From positions 1 through 38,171 of the forward strand of contig CAIRBT010000017.1 of assembly GCA_903876875.1 (NCBI GenBank): a stretch of DNA of 38,171 nt, written 5' to 3'. Below, piece by piece: positions 16,370 through 25,927 of this stretch (position 1 is its first letter; every line of letters begins with the position of its first letter). A program made the translations under genes and the position numbers. The DNA is from an uncultured Geobacteraceae bacterium (lineage in GTDB: Bacteria > Desulfobacterota > Desulfuromonadia > Geobacterales > Pseudopelobacteraceae). The notes beneath the pieces are model-generated. The model searched no databases. It saw nothing but the letters and a program-made list of their open reading frames with translations, and had not been told where the DNA came from.

Positions 16370-18376
16370 ATGAAAAAACTTAATCCGCCACAACATAAAG
16401 CCGTCGTCACCACCTCCGGTCCCCTGCTGATTCTTGCCGGTGCCGGTTCCGGTAAAACCCAGGTTATTACCACCCGTATCGTCCACCTTTTGAAAGATCA
16501 GCATGTTCCGGCAGGGAATATCCTTGCGGTTACCTTTACCAACAAAGCGGCGCGGGAGATGAACGAACGGGTTCGCAAAATGGCGGGACCACTGGCCAGC
16601 GGCATCGTCATTTCAACATTCCACTCTTTGGGAGTCCGTATCCTGCGCAGGGACATCAGGGGGCTTGGTTTTAAACAGAATTTTTCGATTTACACCACAT
16701 CGGATCAGGCCGGAGTAATTCGGCAAGCGGTGCGTGAACGGGACATCGATCCAAAAAAAATTGATCCGGATCAGATTCTCTGGAAAATATCCGCCCTCAA
16801 AAACAGCCTCATCAGACCGAAAGAGTTCTCTCCCGACCGGAACAACCCCCTTGAGGTGGCCACCGCTGCTGTATACCCCCGCTATCAGGAACTGCTTAAG
16901 GGGTTCAATGCCATCGACTTTGACGATATTATCATGCTTTCCGTACACTTACTGCAAACCGTTCCGGCTATTCTGGCACACTGGCAGGGTCAATTTCGTT
17001 ATATAATGGTCGATGAATATCAGGACACCAACGCCTCACAGTACCTCCTGATTTCTCTGTTGGCACAACGGCACGGTAATATCTGCGTTGTTGGCGATGA
17101 TGACCAGTCCATCTACGGATGGCGCGGGGCTGAGGTAAAAAACATCCTCAACTTTGCCCAGGCTCACCCCGGGTGCGTCACCATTAAACTTGAACAGAAT
17201 TACCGCTCCACCGGAGCCATACTCGATGCTGCCAATGCGGTAATCAAGAACAATAGCCTACGCACAGACAAGGCACTCTGGACCGCCGGGGGCAAGGGTC
17301 GGGAAATCGACCTGCTGGTTGCCGACAACGAAGAACACGAAGCTGCCATGGTGGTTGAGCAACTCATGTTGGAACAGTACCGTGAAGAGCTCCGCTGGTC
17401 AGATCTGGCTATTTTGTATCGTTCCAATGCCCAGAGCCGGGCTTTTGAGGAGAAGCTGCGCATGGAGCGGATTCCTTATGTGGTCATCGGTGGTCAGCAG
17501 TTTTATGAACGTAAGGAGGTCAAAGATGCCATCGCCTATCTGAAAGTCATTGACAATCAGAGTGACGAAGCATCGCTGCTCCGTATCATCAATTTTCCCC
17601 GTCGGGGAATCGGCGACACGACACTGATTAAATTAAACCAGTGGTCCATGAACCATTCTGTACCATTATTTGAGACTCTGGGACGAGTGGCTGAGATAGA
17701 AGATATATCGCCAAGCTGCAAAAAAACTGTTGCCGGATTCCACGCCATGATGAAGGATAAAATCGCCGGATTTACCTTCCATAACATGGGAGCCCAGGTC
17801 AATGCCCTCTTCAATGGCCTGCGTATTGAGGACGAACTGTACCGCACCCTCAATGACGCACCCCAGGCACGAAAGCGCATTGAAAACATTGAACAGGTGG
17901 TTAACTCCCTGGCAGAATATGAGGCACGTACCCCCCATGCCACATTATCGGCCTTTCTGGAACGAATTTCATTAATGGATGAGGATAAACCGGCGGAAGA
18001 CGACAAGGATGCCGGCACCAATGCCGTCACCCTGATGTCACTCCACTCCAGCAAGGGGCTTGAATTTAGCCATGTCTGGCTGGTGGGGGTGGAGGAGAAT
18101 CTGCTGCCACATAAACGTTCCGTGGAAGAGGACCCGACCGTTGCCGAAGAACGCCGCCTCTGCTATGTCGGGATTACCCGTGCCCGGCGTTTTCTCACCA
18201 TTTCCCGTTGCCTGACTCGCCGGAAATACGGTTCTCTGGAAGTACAAAAGCCGAGCCGCTTTCTGAGTGAGATTCCGGAACATCTGTTAAGCGGCTCAAT
18301 TTGCCCGGATGACGCCCCTCCTGAAACGCCACGGGATCTGGCCGCCGACTTTTTTGCACGTATGTTGGGTGAATAA
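16370..18376 (+). CDS. rep: ATP-dependent DNA helicase Rep (UvrD/Rep superfamily 1)
   Basis: The 668-residue protein is colinear with Rep: LNPPQHKAV (Q motif), Walker A GAGSGKT near residues 23-29, [10 protein letters not shown] (Ia), DEYQDTN (II), [15 protein letters not shown] (III), EQNYRST (IV), [12 protein letters not shown] (V) and YVGITRARR (VI). It unwinds DNA 3' to 5' and helps replication forks pass obstacles. Rep is favoured over UvrD because of its length and the close match through the 2B domain. No clear ribosome binding site precedes the ATG at 16370. The next gene begins 2 bases after the stop, so the two are coupled. Confidence 0.93.
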   Translation: MKKLNPPQHKAVVTTSGPLLILAGAGSGKTQVITTRIVHLLKDQHVPAGNILAVTFTNKAAREMNERVRKMAGPLASGIVISTFHSLGVRILRRDIRGLGFKQNFSIYTTSDQAGVIRQAVRERDIDPKKIDPDQILWKISALKNSLIRPKEFSPDRNNPLEVATAAVYPRYQELLKGFNAIDFDDIIMLSVHLLQTVPAILAHWQGQFRYIMVDEYQDTNASQYLLISLLAQRHGNICVVGDDDQSIYGWRGAEVKNILNFAQAHPGCVTIKLEQNYRSTGAILDAANAVIKNNSLRTDKALWTAGGKGREIDLLVADNEEHEAAMVVEQLMLEQYREELRWSDLAILYRSNAQSRAFEEKLRMERIPYVVIGGQQFYERKEVKDAIAYLKVIDNQSDEASLLRIINFPRRGIGDTTLIKLNQWSMNHSVPLFETLGRVAEIEDISPSCKKTVAGFHAMMKDKIAGFTFHNMGAQVNALFNGLRIEDELYRTLNDAPQARKRIENIEQVVNSLAEYEARTPHATLSAFLERISLMDEDKPAEDDKDAGTNAVTLMSLHSSKGLEFSHVWLVGVEENLLPHKRSVEEDPTVAEERRLCYVGITRARRFLTISRCLTRRKYGSLEVQKPSRFLSEIPEHLLSGSICPDDAPPETPRDLAADFFARMLGE

Positions 18377-18378
18377 CA

Positions 18379-20481
18379 ATGAAAAATAATTACACGGCAA
18401 CTGCACACAGTGACACGGGGGCGTATGTACAAACCCTCAGGGATCTTGATAAACATACCCTCCCGACCGATGGTGGTGAACGGTTCAACCGGCTGATATT
18501 TGCCCGTTCCCCCTATCTGCTGCAACACGCTGAAAACCGGGTTAACTGGTACGAGTGGGGCAGTGAAGCGTTTCAAAAAGCCCGTAAAGAGAATATGCCG
18601 ATATTCCTCTCAATCGGCTATGCCACCTGCCACTGGTGCCACGTCATGGCCCATGAATCCTTCGAGGATCAGGGCGTTGCCGATCTGATGAACCGCCATT
18701 TTATCGCCATCAAGGTTGACCGTGAAGAACGCCCCGATATTGATGATTTCTACATGACCGTGGCTCAAACCATGACCGGCAGCGGTGGTTGGCCGCTCAA
18801 CGTCTTCATGACACCGGATAAGCAGCCGTTCATGACGTTTACCTATCTCCCTCCCCGGGGAACAGCAGGCAGAAGCGGCCTCTCGGAACTGCTTGCCAAT
18901 ATTGCCACCATCTGGCGTCAACACCCGGACAAAATAGATAACAACTGCCGTGCCGTCATGTCCTCACTGGCCGAACGGAGCACACCGGCTCTACCGGATA
19001 ACCTGCCTGATCCCCTGGCTATTGCCCAGCGTGCCTGTTCGACACTGCAGCGTATCCATGACCGGAGTCATGGCGGTTTTGGCACCGCTCCCAAATTTCC
19101 GATGCCAATCTACCTGGAATGGCTCCTTGCACAGACAACACCTGACACCCGGAGCATGGCTCTGCTGACACTGCACAAGATGCGTGCCGGTGGTATCTGG
19201 GATCATCTTGGTGGTGGACTCCATCGTTATTCGGTGGATCAGCAGTGGTTTGCTCCACACTTTGAAAAAATGCTCTACGATCAGGCAATGCTGGCACGGG
19301 TAACTACAAAGGCTTTTCTGGTCACCGGTGAAGAGGGTTTCCGCACCATGACCGAAGAAATTTTCAGCTTTTGTCTCCGAGAATTACGGTCACCGCAGGG
19401 GGCGTTTTTCTCGGCACTTGATGCAGATTCAGAGGGAATAGAAGGAAAATTCTATCTTTGGCATCAGCAGGAAATTGCTGAGTGCCTTGGTACCGACAGC
19501 GAACTCCCCTGTCAGTATTACGGCGTAACAACTGAGGGTAATTTTGAGGGGATGAATATCCTGACCACCCCACTACAATTCGACACGTTCTGTCACCGGA
19601 ATAATCTCGATGTTACCGCAACGGTGAGGTTTTTAGAGGTAGCCCGTACTACGCTGCTCGCCAGGCGGGCAACACGCATTCATCCCCTGCGGGACGACAA
19701 GATTATCACCTCTTGGAACGGCCTGATGATCGGTGCCTTGGCTACCGCCGGTGCCATCTGGCACGAACAGAACTATTGTACCATCGCCGCAGAAGCGGCT
19801 ACGTTCATTCTGAATAACCTGCGACGCAGTGACGGCAGATTGCTCCGTTGCTACCTGAACGGTGGTGCCGAAGTACCAGCATTCCTCGAAGATTATGCCT
19901 TTCTGGCCTCCGGCATTCTTGACCTGTTTGAGGCAACACTCGATCCGGCCTGGTTCACCACGGCAGAAGAGTTGGCCAGCGACCTGCTGCGTCTGTTCCG
20001 GGATCCCCAGACGGGACGCTTCACCCTTATCGGCAGTGATGCAGAGCAGATGCCCCTGCGGGTCAGCTCTGACCATGACGGCGTAACCCCCTCTGCTTTT
20101 GGCCGCACCGCCCACCTGCTCCGGAGGCTCGCCCTGATAAGTGACCGTCCCGAACTGCTTGAAGCAGCTCTGGCAGCTCTGGGAGAGGTAGCCGGGGATC
20201 TGGAGCAAAACCCATTAGCACATCTGGAAGCACTTTCGCTGTTATCCCGCCTGAACAGTGAACCGACCATGGCGACCTTTCAGGGGGACATCGAATCACC
20301 GGAGGCGGTTCAGCTCAACTCGCTCATCCATCGGCATCGGTTTGCTGACCTGAGTATCCGCTCCGAACCGTCAGTCGCCCCCCTGTCGCTGACCATCTGT
20401 GTTCCGGGGTGCTGTTACCCTGCTGTGACATCGGTAGCCGAACTGGAGAAACTGCTCTCTTCTCTCGGCAACGGGGAATAA
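18379..20481 (+). CDS. Thioredoxin-domain protein of the YyaL/DUF255 family
   Basis: The 700-residue protein has an N-terminal thioredoxin-like domain with the DUF255 signature ([19 protein letters not shown], then CHWC at 84-87 in [15 protein letters not shown], then [10 protein letters not shown]). The rest is a long glycosidase-like alpha/alpha barrel containing [50 protein letters not shown] and [16 protein letters not shown]. Human SPATA20 is a relative. The cellular role is not established; redox or carbohydrate-linked functions have been suggested. The ATG lies 2 bases after the rep stop. Some 35 residues precede the conserved start and might be an extension. Confidence 0.92.
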   Translation: MKNNYTATAHSDTGAYVQTLRDLDKHTLPTDGGERFNRLIFARSPYLLQHAENRVNWYEWGSEAFQKARKENMPIFLSIGYATCHWCHVMAHESFEDQGVADLMNRHFIAIKVDREERPDIDDFYMTVAQTMTGSGGWPLNVFMTPDKQPFMTFTYLPPRGTAGRSGLSELLANIATIWRQHPDKIDNNCRAVMSSLAERSTPALPDNLPDPLAIAQRACSTLQRIHDRSHGGFGTAPKFPMPIYLEWLLAQTTPDTRSMALLTLHKMRAGGIWDHLGGGLHRYSVDQQWFAPHFEKMLYDQAMLARVTTKAFLVTGEEGFRTMTEEIFSFCLRELRSPQGAFFSALDADSEGIEGKFYLWHQQEIAECLGTDSELPCQYYGVTTEGNFEGMNILTTPLQFDTFCHRNNLDVTATVRFLEVARTTLLARRATRIHPLRDDKIITSWNGLMIGALATAGAIWHEQNYCTIAAEAATFILNNLRRSDGRLLRCYLNGGAEVPAFLEDYAFLASGILDLFEATLDPAWFTTAEELASDLLRLFRDPQTGRFTLIGSDAEQMPLRVSSDHDGVTPSAFGRTAHLLRRLALISDRPELLEAALAALGEVAGDLEQNPLAHLEALSLLSRLNSEPTMATFQGDIESPEAVQLNSLIHRHRFADLSIRSEPSVAPLSLTICVPGCCYPAVTSVAELEKLLSSLGNGE

Positions 20482-20482
20482 T

Positions 20483-20511
20483 TTGCCAGCCGGTGAGCCG
20501 TATGCTATACC
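20483..20511 (+). promoter_or_regulatory. Probable promoter of the yhbY-gph-AOR-yraN operon
   Basis: TTGCCA (20483-20488, 5 of 6) and TATACC (20506-20511) are separated by 17 bases. TG one base before the -10 gives an extended -10. The promoter begins right at the stop of the upstream gene and lies about 40 bases before yhbY. Confidence 0.5.
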
Positions 20512-20553
20512 ATCTTTGAAATTAACCACCCATTATCAGGAGTTCTCCCCCCT

Positions 20554-20874
20554 ATGCTGACTGGAAAACAGAAACGTCACCTCCGAGCCCTCGGGCATAA
20601 ACTGAAACCGCTCATTCAGATTGGAAAGAAGGAAATTGAGGAGGCGTTGGTTGCAGAAACTAATGTTGCCCTTGATCACCACGAACTGGTGAAGGTCAAG
20701 CTCCTGGAAAGCTGTCTCCTTGACAAACATGAGGCATCGGAGGCGCTCTCCGAAGCGTGTCACGCCGAGGTCGCCCAAATTCTTGGTAAAACCTTCCTGC
20801 TCTATCGTCCGGCTGAAGCTCCGGTCATCAAACTCCCCCAGGGGGATAAGCCGGGAAAAACGTCCTTGTCATGA
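20554..20874 (+). CDS. yhbY: YhbY-type CRM-domain RNA-binding protein
   Basis: The 106-residue protein is a single CRM domain: LTGKQKRHLRALGHKLKPLIQIGK with the basic N-terminal helix, the GKKEIEEAL loop, then HHELVKVKLLESC. YhbY binds pre-50S ribosomal particles and is thought to help 23S rRNA maturation. The C-terminus carries about ten extra residues. AGGAG lies 12 bases before the ATG. The last codons overlap the next ATG by 4 bases, so it is translationally coupled to gph. Confidence 0.93.
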   Translation: MLTGKQKRHLRALGHKLKPLIQIGKKEIEEALVAETNVALDHHELVKVKLLESCLLDKHEASEALSEACHAEVAQILGKTFLLYRPAEAPVIKLPQGDKPGKTSLS

Positions 20875-21527
20875 CGAAGCGTCTGATTCTCTTTGACCTT
20901 GATGGTACTCTGGTTGATTCTGCGGCAGATTTAGCTGCGGCGGTCAACCATGTGCGAGCTTGTTTCAAGCTCCCCCCCCTCTCCGTTGATGCTGTTCGAC
21001 AGAGAGTCGGCAAAGGGGCACAGGATCTGATGGAGCGGGTACTTCCCGGCCTGAGTGACTCCGAAATTGAGGAAGCTCTCTGCCGGTATCTTGAGTTCAA
21101 TAGAGTTCACATTGCCGATTACACCCTCCCCTACCCTGGAATCAGCTCCCTCCTTGACAGATGTGCCGCACGGGGAATCACCCTGGCGGTCATTTCCAAC
21201 AAGAATGAGGCATTAAGTACTTTGTTGCTCCAGACCCTTGGCCTGGCACACCTGTTTGTGCGGGTTTGCGGAGGTGATTCCTTTCCAGAACGGAAGCCCT
21301 CCCCCCTCCCGCTGCTTCAGGTAATGCAGGAACTGGCAGTAGAGCCGGACCAATGCCTGATGATTGGCGATAGCAGCAACGACATTACTGCCGGGCGTGC
21401 AGCCGGCATCACGACCATCGGCTGTGCCTGGGGCTACGGTTCTGACAGAGAACTGGCAGAAGCCGATTATCTGATTCAGGAACCGGAACAGTTGCTTTCA
21501 TATATCAGCCGACGGTGGTTTTCCTGA
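20871..21527 (+). CDS. gph: Phosphoglycolate phosphatase-type HAD hydrolase
   Basis: The 218-residue protein carries the four HAD motifs: FDLDGTLVDSAADL (nucleophile Asp9, acid Asp11), VISNKNE, the Lys in ERKPSPLPL, and MIGDSSNDI. The cap domain after motif I (AVNHVRACFKLPPLSVDAVRQRVGKGAQDLMERVL) is typical of Gph. Gph removes 2-phosphoglycolate made by DNA repair or by oxygenase reactions. It begins at an ATGA overlap with yhbY, and the AOR gene begins 2 bases after its stop. Related HAD phosphatases acting on other phospho-metabolites cannot be excluded. Confidence 0.88.
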   Translation: MTKRLILFDLDGTLVDSAADLAAAVNHVRACFKLPPLSVDAVRQRVGKGAQDLMERVLPGLSDSEIEEALCRYLEFNRVHIADYTLPYPGISSLLDRCAARGITLAVISNKNEALSTLLLQTLGLAHLFVRVCGGDSFPERKPSPLPLLQVMQELAVEPDQCLMIGDSSNDITAGRAAGITTIGCAWGYGSDRELAEADYLIQEPEQLLSYISRRWFS

Positions 21528-21529
21528 CT

Positions 21530-23269
21530 ATGGGAGGATGGCACGGCACAATGCTCACGGTGGATCTGACCACCGGTAACTTTGAACGGAGCACTCTTCC
21601 CCAACCGCTCCTTGAAGAGTATCTGGGTGGTCGGGGTGTGGGGGTACGCCTCATGCGGACGTCCTATCATCTTGACCCATTCGATGCGGCCATGCCGTTG
21701 ATCTTTGCTGTCGGCCCCCTCTGTGGCACTGCTTCCCCCACCTCTGCCCGTCTATCAGTTGTTTCCCGTTCACCGCTCACCGGCACTATTTACGACTGTT
21801 CCGCCGGTGGCCGCTTTGCCTGGCGACTGAAAGCGTCCGGTATAGATATTCTTACTATTACCGGTAAAAGCCCGATTCCAACGATTCTGACCATTACCGC
21901 CGAAAAGGTAGAGCTGCTTCCGGCAGCATCCCTCTGGGGAACCGATATCCCGACCACCGTGAAGGCACTCTCAGCTCACGGCAGCGTCGCCGCCATCGGC
22001 CCGGCCGGTGAAAACGGCGTTCTCTTTGCTAACATCATGATGGGGGAAGGAAATTCCGTCGGCCGTGGTGGCATGGGGGCTATTATGGGGAGCAAAAACC
22101 TTAAAGCCATAACTGTGAACGGTGACCAAAAAAGTCTCGTCGCAGATCCACCACTCTTTGAAAAGGCACGGCAGGACATCATGCGGCTTTTCAAAGCTTC
22201 ACCGGTTATTTTCGGCCCCCTTGGTATCGCCGAATTCGGCACCCCGGTACTGGTGGATCTGATGGCTCAGCGACGCATGGCACCCACCGCCAATTTCAGC
22301 AAAACTTTTTTTGAACATTCGGCCAACTACTCGGCACCTACCATGAAGAATGCCTGTGGAGCGACCAAGGATGGCTGCTACGGCTGTCCCATTCAGTGTA
22401 AAAAAGCCTCTTCAACCGGCAAGGCACTGCCTGAATATGAGAGCGTATCCCATTTTGGCGCCCTCAACAACATCAGCACTCTGAAATCTATTATTAACTC
22501 GAACGACCTCTGCAATGAACTGGGGATGGACACCATCACCGCCGCCGCCACCATTTCGGCGTGGGGAGAAATCAGGGGAAGCTATCCCACCGCCACAGAG
22601 ATGGCTGGGCTTCTTCAGGACATCGCCTTCTGCCGGGGGGATGGCCGCTTACTCTCCCGTGGCTCCCGGCGTATGGCAGAGGAACTTGGCCACCCCGAAC
22701 TCTCCATGAGTGTCAAATCGTTGGAGCTCCCGGCCTATGATCCCCGGGGTGCCTACGGCATGGCACTGGCCTACTGTACCAGTAACCGGGGGGGATGTCA
22801 TCTGCGTGCCTATCCGATTTCCCATGAAATTCTCCGTAAACCGGTGCCAACGGACCGCTTCTCCTTCTCCGGTAAGGCCCGTATTATCAGTATCGCCGAG
22901 GACAGCAACGCCGCCGTCGATTCGCTGGTGGCGTGTAAATTCGCTTTTTTTGGTGCCAGTATCGAGGAGTATGGGGAGCTTTTAACCGCCGTTACCGGTA
23001 TCCCCTACTCTCCCCAACGACTCAAAGAAATCGGACAGCGGATCGTGATGACCGAGCGGTTTTATAACTGTGCCAACGGTTTTAGTCGAAAGGATGACCT
23101 GCTACCGGAACGTTTTTTCACCGAAGGGGGAAGCAGCGGTGACGGGATTGAAATCAAGCCCCTTGACCGGAACCGTTTTACCGAAGAGCTGGATAAATAT
23201 TACCGAATCCGCGGTTTGAACAGTGATGGCTGTTTTGATACCCCCGATTTTCTCGATACCATGCCATGA
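21530..23269 (+). CDS. Aldehyde ferredoxin oxidoreductase family protein (W/Mo enzyme)
   Basis: AOR-family enzymes oxidise aldehydes to acids, or reduce acids, with ferredoxin, using a tungsten or molybdenum bis-pterin and one [4Fe-4S] cluster. The 579-residue protein has the N-terminal GWHGTMLTVDLTTGNFE and EYLGGRGVGVRL patterns, the pterin region GPLCGTASPTSARLSVVSRSPLTG, and GEGNSVGRGGMGAIMGSKNLKAI. The cluster ligands are Cys283-x2-Cys286-x3-Cys290 (DGCYGCPIQC) and Cys469 (DSLVACKF). I start it at ATG 21530 because GWxGxxLxVDL is the family start; GTG 21515 would add five residues. It lies between gph and yraN with minimal gaps. The substrate is unknown. Confidence 0.92.
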   Translation: MGGWHGTMLTVDLTTGNFERSTLPQPLLEEYLGGRGVGVRLMRTSYHLDPFDAAMPLIFAVGPLCGTASPTSARLSVVSRSPLTGTIYDCSAGGRFAWRLKASGIDILTITGKSPIPTILTITAEKVELLPAASLWGTDIPTTVKALSAHGSVAAIGPAGENGVLFANIMMGEGNSVGRGGMGAIMGSKNLKAITVNGDQKSLVADPPLFEKARQDIMRLFKASPVIFGPLGIAEFGTPVLVDLMAQRRMAPTANFSKTFFEHSANYSAPTMKNACGATKDGCYGCPIQCKKASSTGKALPEYESVSHFGALNNISTLKSIINSNDLCNELGMDTITAAATISAWGEIRGSYPTATEMAGLLQDIAFCRGDGRLLSRGSRRMAEELGHPELSMSVKSLELPAYDPRGAYGMALAYCTSNRGGCHLRAYPISHEILRKPVPTDRFSFSGKARIISIAEDSNAAVDSLVACKFAFFGASIEEYGELLTAVTGIPYSPQRLKEIGQRIVMTERFYNCANGFSRKDDLLPERFFTEGGSSGDGIEIKPLDRNRFTEELDKYYRIRGLNSDGCFDTPDFLDTMP

Positions 23270-23682
23270 CTCCGTTATTTCGTGATAAACCGGCAGCCCC
23301 CCCTCACTCCTCCGGAAACATTTCTACCGGGCAGCAGGGTGAAGATGTGGCAAGCAGGTTCCTTGCCACTAACGGCTACCGGATTGTGGAGCGTAATTTT
23401 CGCTGCAAAGGGGGGGAAGTTGATATTATTGCCCATGATCCGGCCGCACAGAGCTTCGTTTTTATCGAGGTAAAAACCAGACGCGACCTCTCCTATGGGG
23501 TTCCCCAACTGGCGGTCACCCTCTTTAAACAGCGGCAGATATCCAAGGCTGCCCTTACCTGGTTATCAAAAAATCGCAAGATGGACAGTAACGCACGGTT
23601 TGACGTGATTGCCATTTTACTGCATACTGACATACGCTTCACCATTGAACACATTAAAAACGCCTTCGATCTGGCGTACTAG
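23266..23682 (+). CDS. yraN: YraN/UPF0102 family nuclease-like protein
   Basis: The 138-residue protein has the UPF0102 pattern: TGQQGEDVASRFLATNGYRIVERNFRCKGGEVDIIAHDP, then FVFIEVKTRRDLSYG, then RQISKAALTWL. The acidic residues and Lys of GEVDII and EVKTR match an endonuclease-like (restriction-fold) active site, but the cellular role is unknown. It overlaps the AOR stop by 4 bases (ATGA). About 20 N-terminal residues before TGQQGED are poorly conserved. The TAG stop at 23680-23682 lies within the left terminal repeat of the element at 23679, so the insertion may have set or slightly changed the C-terminus. Confidence 0.92.
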   Translation: MTPLFRDKPAAPPHSSGNISTGQQGEDVASRFLATNGYRIVERNFRCKGGEVDIIAHDPAAQSFVFIEVKTRRDLSYGVPQLAVTLFKQRQISKAALTWLSKNRKMDSNARFDVIAILLHTDIRFTIEHIKNAFDLAY

Positions 23683-23846
23683 GAGCCTGTCGGACTTAGG
23701 AGAAATCTGCTGCAAATCCGTCTGAACGGATCGTATTTCACCGCTTTTTCGGTCAATAGAACGACTATTGACCTTCAAAATCGTCGAAATCTGCTCTCGC
23801 CCAGCCGAATTTTCGCGACGATTCCCTAAGTCCGACAGACTCCTAG
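23679..23846. repeat. 168-bp MITE-like inverted-repeat element
   Basis: The ends are 22-base inverted repeats (23679-23700 and 23825-23846) that match at 21 of 22 positions, with core TGTCGGACTTAG. Inside are two more hairpins, ATCCGT/ACGGAT (23716-23731) and GGTCAATAG/CTATTGACC (23751-23773), and a direct repeat GAAATCTGCT at 23702-23711 and 23785-23794. It has no coding capacity. No target duplication is obvious. It shares its ends with the hairpin at 13075-13111, so it belongs to a dispersed family; whether a transposase moves it is unknown. Confidence 0.8.
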
Positions 23847-23870
23847 CCCGCTCGGGAACAGACAACGATA

Positions 23871-23889
23871 GTCAGTTCCATTAACTGAC
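23871..23889 (+). promoter_or_regulatory. Small hairpin abutting the ribosome binding site of the amidase gene
   Basis: GTCAGTT (23871-23877) and AACTGAC (23883-23889) form a 7-bp stem with a 5-base loop, and AGGAG (23890-23894) follows at once. If transcribed it could tune translation of the gene at 23905. No promoter is clear in the stretch between the repeat element and this point. Confidence 0.3.
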
Positions 23890-23904
23890 AGGAGAAACTA
23901 TTCC

Positions 23905-24753
23905 ATGGATTTTACCGCAGTACTGGCACAAATAAAACCGAAACTCGGCTGTCTCGCCGACAACCTGGCTCTTGCAGAAAAGGAGATAGTCACTGCCACG
24001 GCAGCGGGTGCGGATCTTATAATATTCCCCGAACTGGCACTCACCGGTTATTTTCTGAAAGACTTGGTACCGGAAGTGGCGCTTCGCCTTGATTCCCCGC
24101 AGATTCTGAGACTGATGGAGCTTTCCCACGGAATTTCAATTGCCATCGGTTTTGTTGAGGAAACCACCGATTACCTTTTTTATAACTCCGCACTCTACCT
24201 TGAGGATGGAGCCATACGACATCTGCACCGTAAGGTGTACCTGCCGACCTATGGCCTGTTCGATGAGCAGCGCTATCTTGCCCACGGTTCGTCATTCCGT
24301 GCCTTTGACAGTAAATTCGGCCGGTTCGGCATGGTCATCTGTGAGGATATGTGGCATCTTTCCGCCTCCTATATCCTTGCCATGGATGGTGCCACCACCC
24401 TGCTCTGCCTTTCAAGCAGCCCGGCACGGGGCATTGACGGAGAAACCCTTGGTTCTGCTGCCGCCTGGCAGAAACTGGTCTCCACCACCGCACTGTTTCT
24501 GAACTGCCGGGTGTTGTACTGCAATCGGGTCGGCTTTGAAGATGGCGTCAATTTCTGGGGGGGATCAGAATACATCGCTCCTTCCGGTGAATCGACCAGT
24601 CGGTGCAAACTGTTTGAGCCGGAGTCACGTTCTGTGATGGTTGACGAGGGGGCACTGCGACGAGAACGCATTTTCTCCCCCATGATACGTGATGAAAATC
24701 TCTTTGTGACCATGCAGGAACTTTCACGCATCACACAGGAAAGGGGGCACTAA
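23905..24753 (+). CDS. Nitrilase-fold glutaminase subunit of a split NAD synthetase
   Basis: The 282-residue protein is a carbon-nitrogen hydrolase with the Glu-Lys-Cys triad: Glu43 in [11 protein letters not shown], Lys110 in [15 protein letters not shown], and Cys146 in [19 protein letters not shown] and the CED(M/L)WH form are those of the glutaminase domain of glutamine-dependent NAD synthetases. It should release ammonia from glutamine for the synthetase encoded next. The stop TAA overlaps the nadE ATG by one base (TAATG). Together the two proteins have 555 residues, about the size of the fused short-type enzyme. A stand-alone amidase role is the alternative. Confidence 0.88.
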   Translation: MDFTAVLAQIKPKLGCLADNLALAEKEIVTATAAGADLIIFPELALTGYFLKDLVPEVALRLDSPQILRLMELSHGISIAIGFVEETTDYLFYNSALYLEDGAIRHLHRKVYLPTYGLFDEQRYLAHGSSFRAFDSKFGRFGMVICEDMWHLSASYILAMDGATTLLCLSSSPARGIDGETLGSAAAWQKLVSTTALFLNCRVLYCNRVGFEDGVNFWGGSEYIAPSGESTSRCKLFEPESRSVMVDEGALRRERIFSPMIRDENLFVTMQELSRITQERGH

Positions 24754-25574
24754 TGGCCGGACTTATTGCCAATACGGAGTTATTACGGAAATTACTGGTC
24801 GGTTTTGTCCGCGATGAAGTGCATAAAGTGGGAGTAACCGATGCGGTTCTGGGGCTGTCTGGCGGCATTGATTCAGCACTGGTTGCCTTTATCGCGGCTG
24901 AAGCGTTGGGGCCTGACCATGTACACGCCATCTGTATGCCCTATAAAACCAGCAACCCGGAGAGTGAAACCCATGCCCGGCTGGTTGCCGAAGCCTGCGG
25001 TATCAACTATTCGGTGGTACCGATCACCGCCATGGTAGACGCTTATTTCCAGATGTTTCCCGATGCGGATAACATGCGCCGGGGGAACAAGATGGCTCGT
25101 GAACGAATGACGATCCTCTTCGATCATTCGGCTCTGTTGCGTGGACTGGTGCTTGGTACCAGCAACAAAACCGAACTGCTGCTCGGCTATGGCACCCTGT
25201 ACGGCGATATGGCGTCAGCTCTCAATCCGATCGGAGACCTGTACAAAAGTCAGGTATGGCAACTTTCAGAAGCCATGGGGGTTCCTGCAGCCGTCATCGA
25301 AAAGAAACCATCAGCCGACCTCTGGGCCGGTCAAACCGATGAGGAGGAGTTGGGCTTCACCTACCGGGAAGCCGATGAACTGCTCTATCGTATGGTAGAC
25401 CTGCGTCTCACCAGACAGGAGCTGCTGTCCGCCGGTTTTGATGGTCAGTTCGTCGATTCACTGTATCAGAAGATCCGCAATTCACATTTCAAACGCCGTC
25501 TTCCGGTGATTGCGAAAGTTTCCAACCGGACCATCGACCGGGACTTCAGATATGCACGGGATTGGGGAAAATGA
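24753..25574 (+). CDS. nadE: NAD+ synthetase (synthetase subunit)
   Basis: This enzyme amidates nicotinic acid adenine dinucleotide to NAD+ with ATP. The 273-residue protein has the N-type ATP pyrophosphatase P-loop [15 protein letters not shown] near residues 31-45. It also has [14 protein letters not shown], the [42 protein letters not shown] block, and [19 protein letters not shown], all typical of NadE. It lacks an amidase domain, which is supplied by the preceding gene. The start codon overlaps that gene's stop by one base, so ribosomes probably restart here. Its own stop overlaps the next gene by 4 bases. Confidence 0.95.
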   Translation: MAGLIANTELLRKLLVGFVRDEVHKVGVTDAVLGLSGGIDSALVAFIAAEALGPDHVHAICMPYKTSNPESETHARLVAEACGINYSVVPITAMVDAYFQMFPDADNMRRGNKMARERMTILFDHSALLRGLVLGTSNKTELLLGYGTLYGDMASALNPIGDLYKSQVWQLSEAMGVPAAVIEKKPSADLWAGQTDEEELGFTYREADELLYRMVDLRLTRQELLSAGFDGQFVDSLYQKIRNSHFKRRLPVIAKVSNRTIDRDFRYARDWGK

Positions 25575-25906
25575 AAAATAACTCAGATTACAGAACGGTT
25601 TATTCGACGGAAAGTGGGCGAATTAAACAGGCAACTCCTTCACAGCAGGCCGCACCTGTTAAAGGTGACGGCTTTGTACGTCTGCGCCGCGAAGTCAAGG
25701 GGCGCGGCGGCGGCACCGTCATTGTTATCAATGGGGTTCCTCTGCCGCCAACGGAGTTAAAAGAGCTGGCGGGAGTGCTCAAGAAAAAATGCGGCTGTGG
25801 CGGTACGGTCAAGGAGGGGGTCATCGAGATTCAGGGTGATCACCGCGATACCCTGCAGGCAGAATTAGTGACCCGCGGTTTCAAGGTCAAACTGGCCGGA
25901 GGATAA
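25571..25906 (+). CDS. SUI1/eIF1-like translation factor (YciH family)
   Basis: From ATG 25571 the protein has 111 residues. The SUI1 domain covers about residues 35-108: [23 protein letters not shown], then [33 protein letters not shown], then [13 protein letters not shown]. The [11 protein letters not shown] segment is the conserved RNA-facing loop. Bacterial YciH proteins can affect start-site fidelity in vitro, but their physiological role is unsettled. The first 35 residues are polar and probably disordered. The ATGA overlap with nadE shows coupling; a TTG three codons upstream is the only alternative start. Confidence 0.9.
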   Translation: MKNNSDYRTVYSTESGRIKQATPSQQAAPVKGDGFVRLRREVKGRGGGTVIVINGVPLPPTELKELAGVLKKKCGCGGTVKEGVIEIQGDHRDTLQAELVTRGFKVKLAGG

Positions 25907-25927
25907 GTTACAGCGTAATTATTTTAA

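Noticed and set aside
19633-20208. A 191-codon minus-strand frame inside the YyaL-type gene.
   Set aside because: It is antisense shadow coding in a strongly conserved gene, with no start signal or family pattern.
23683-23904. A possible small gene or structured RNA between yraN and the amidase gene.
   Set aside because: No frame with a start signal is present. The symmetry is explained by the inverted-repeat element and a short hairpin; a dedicated RNA could not be supported from sequence alone.
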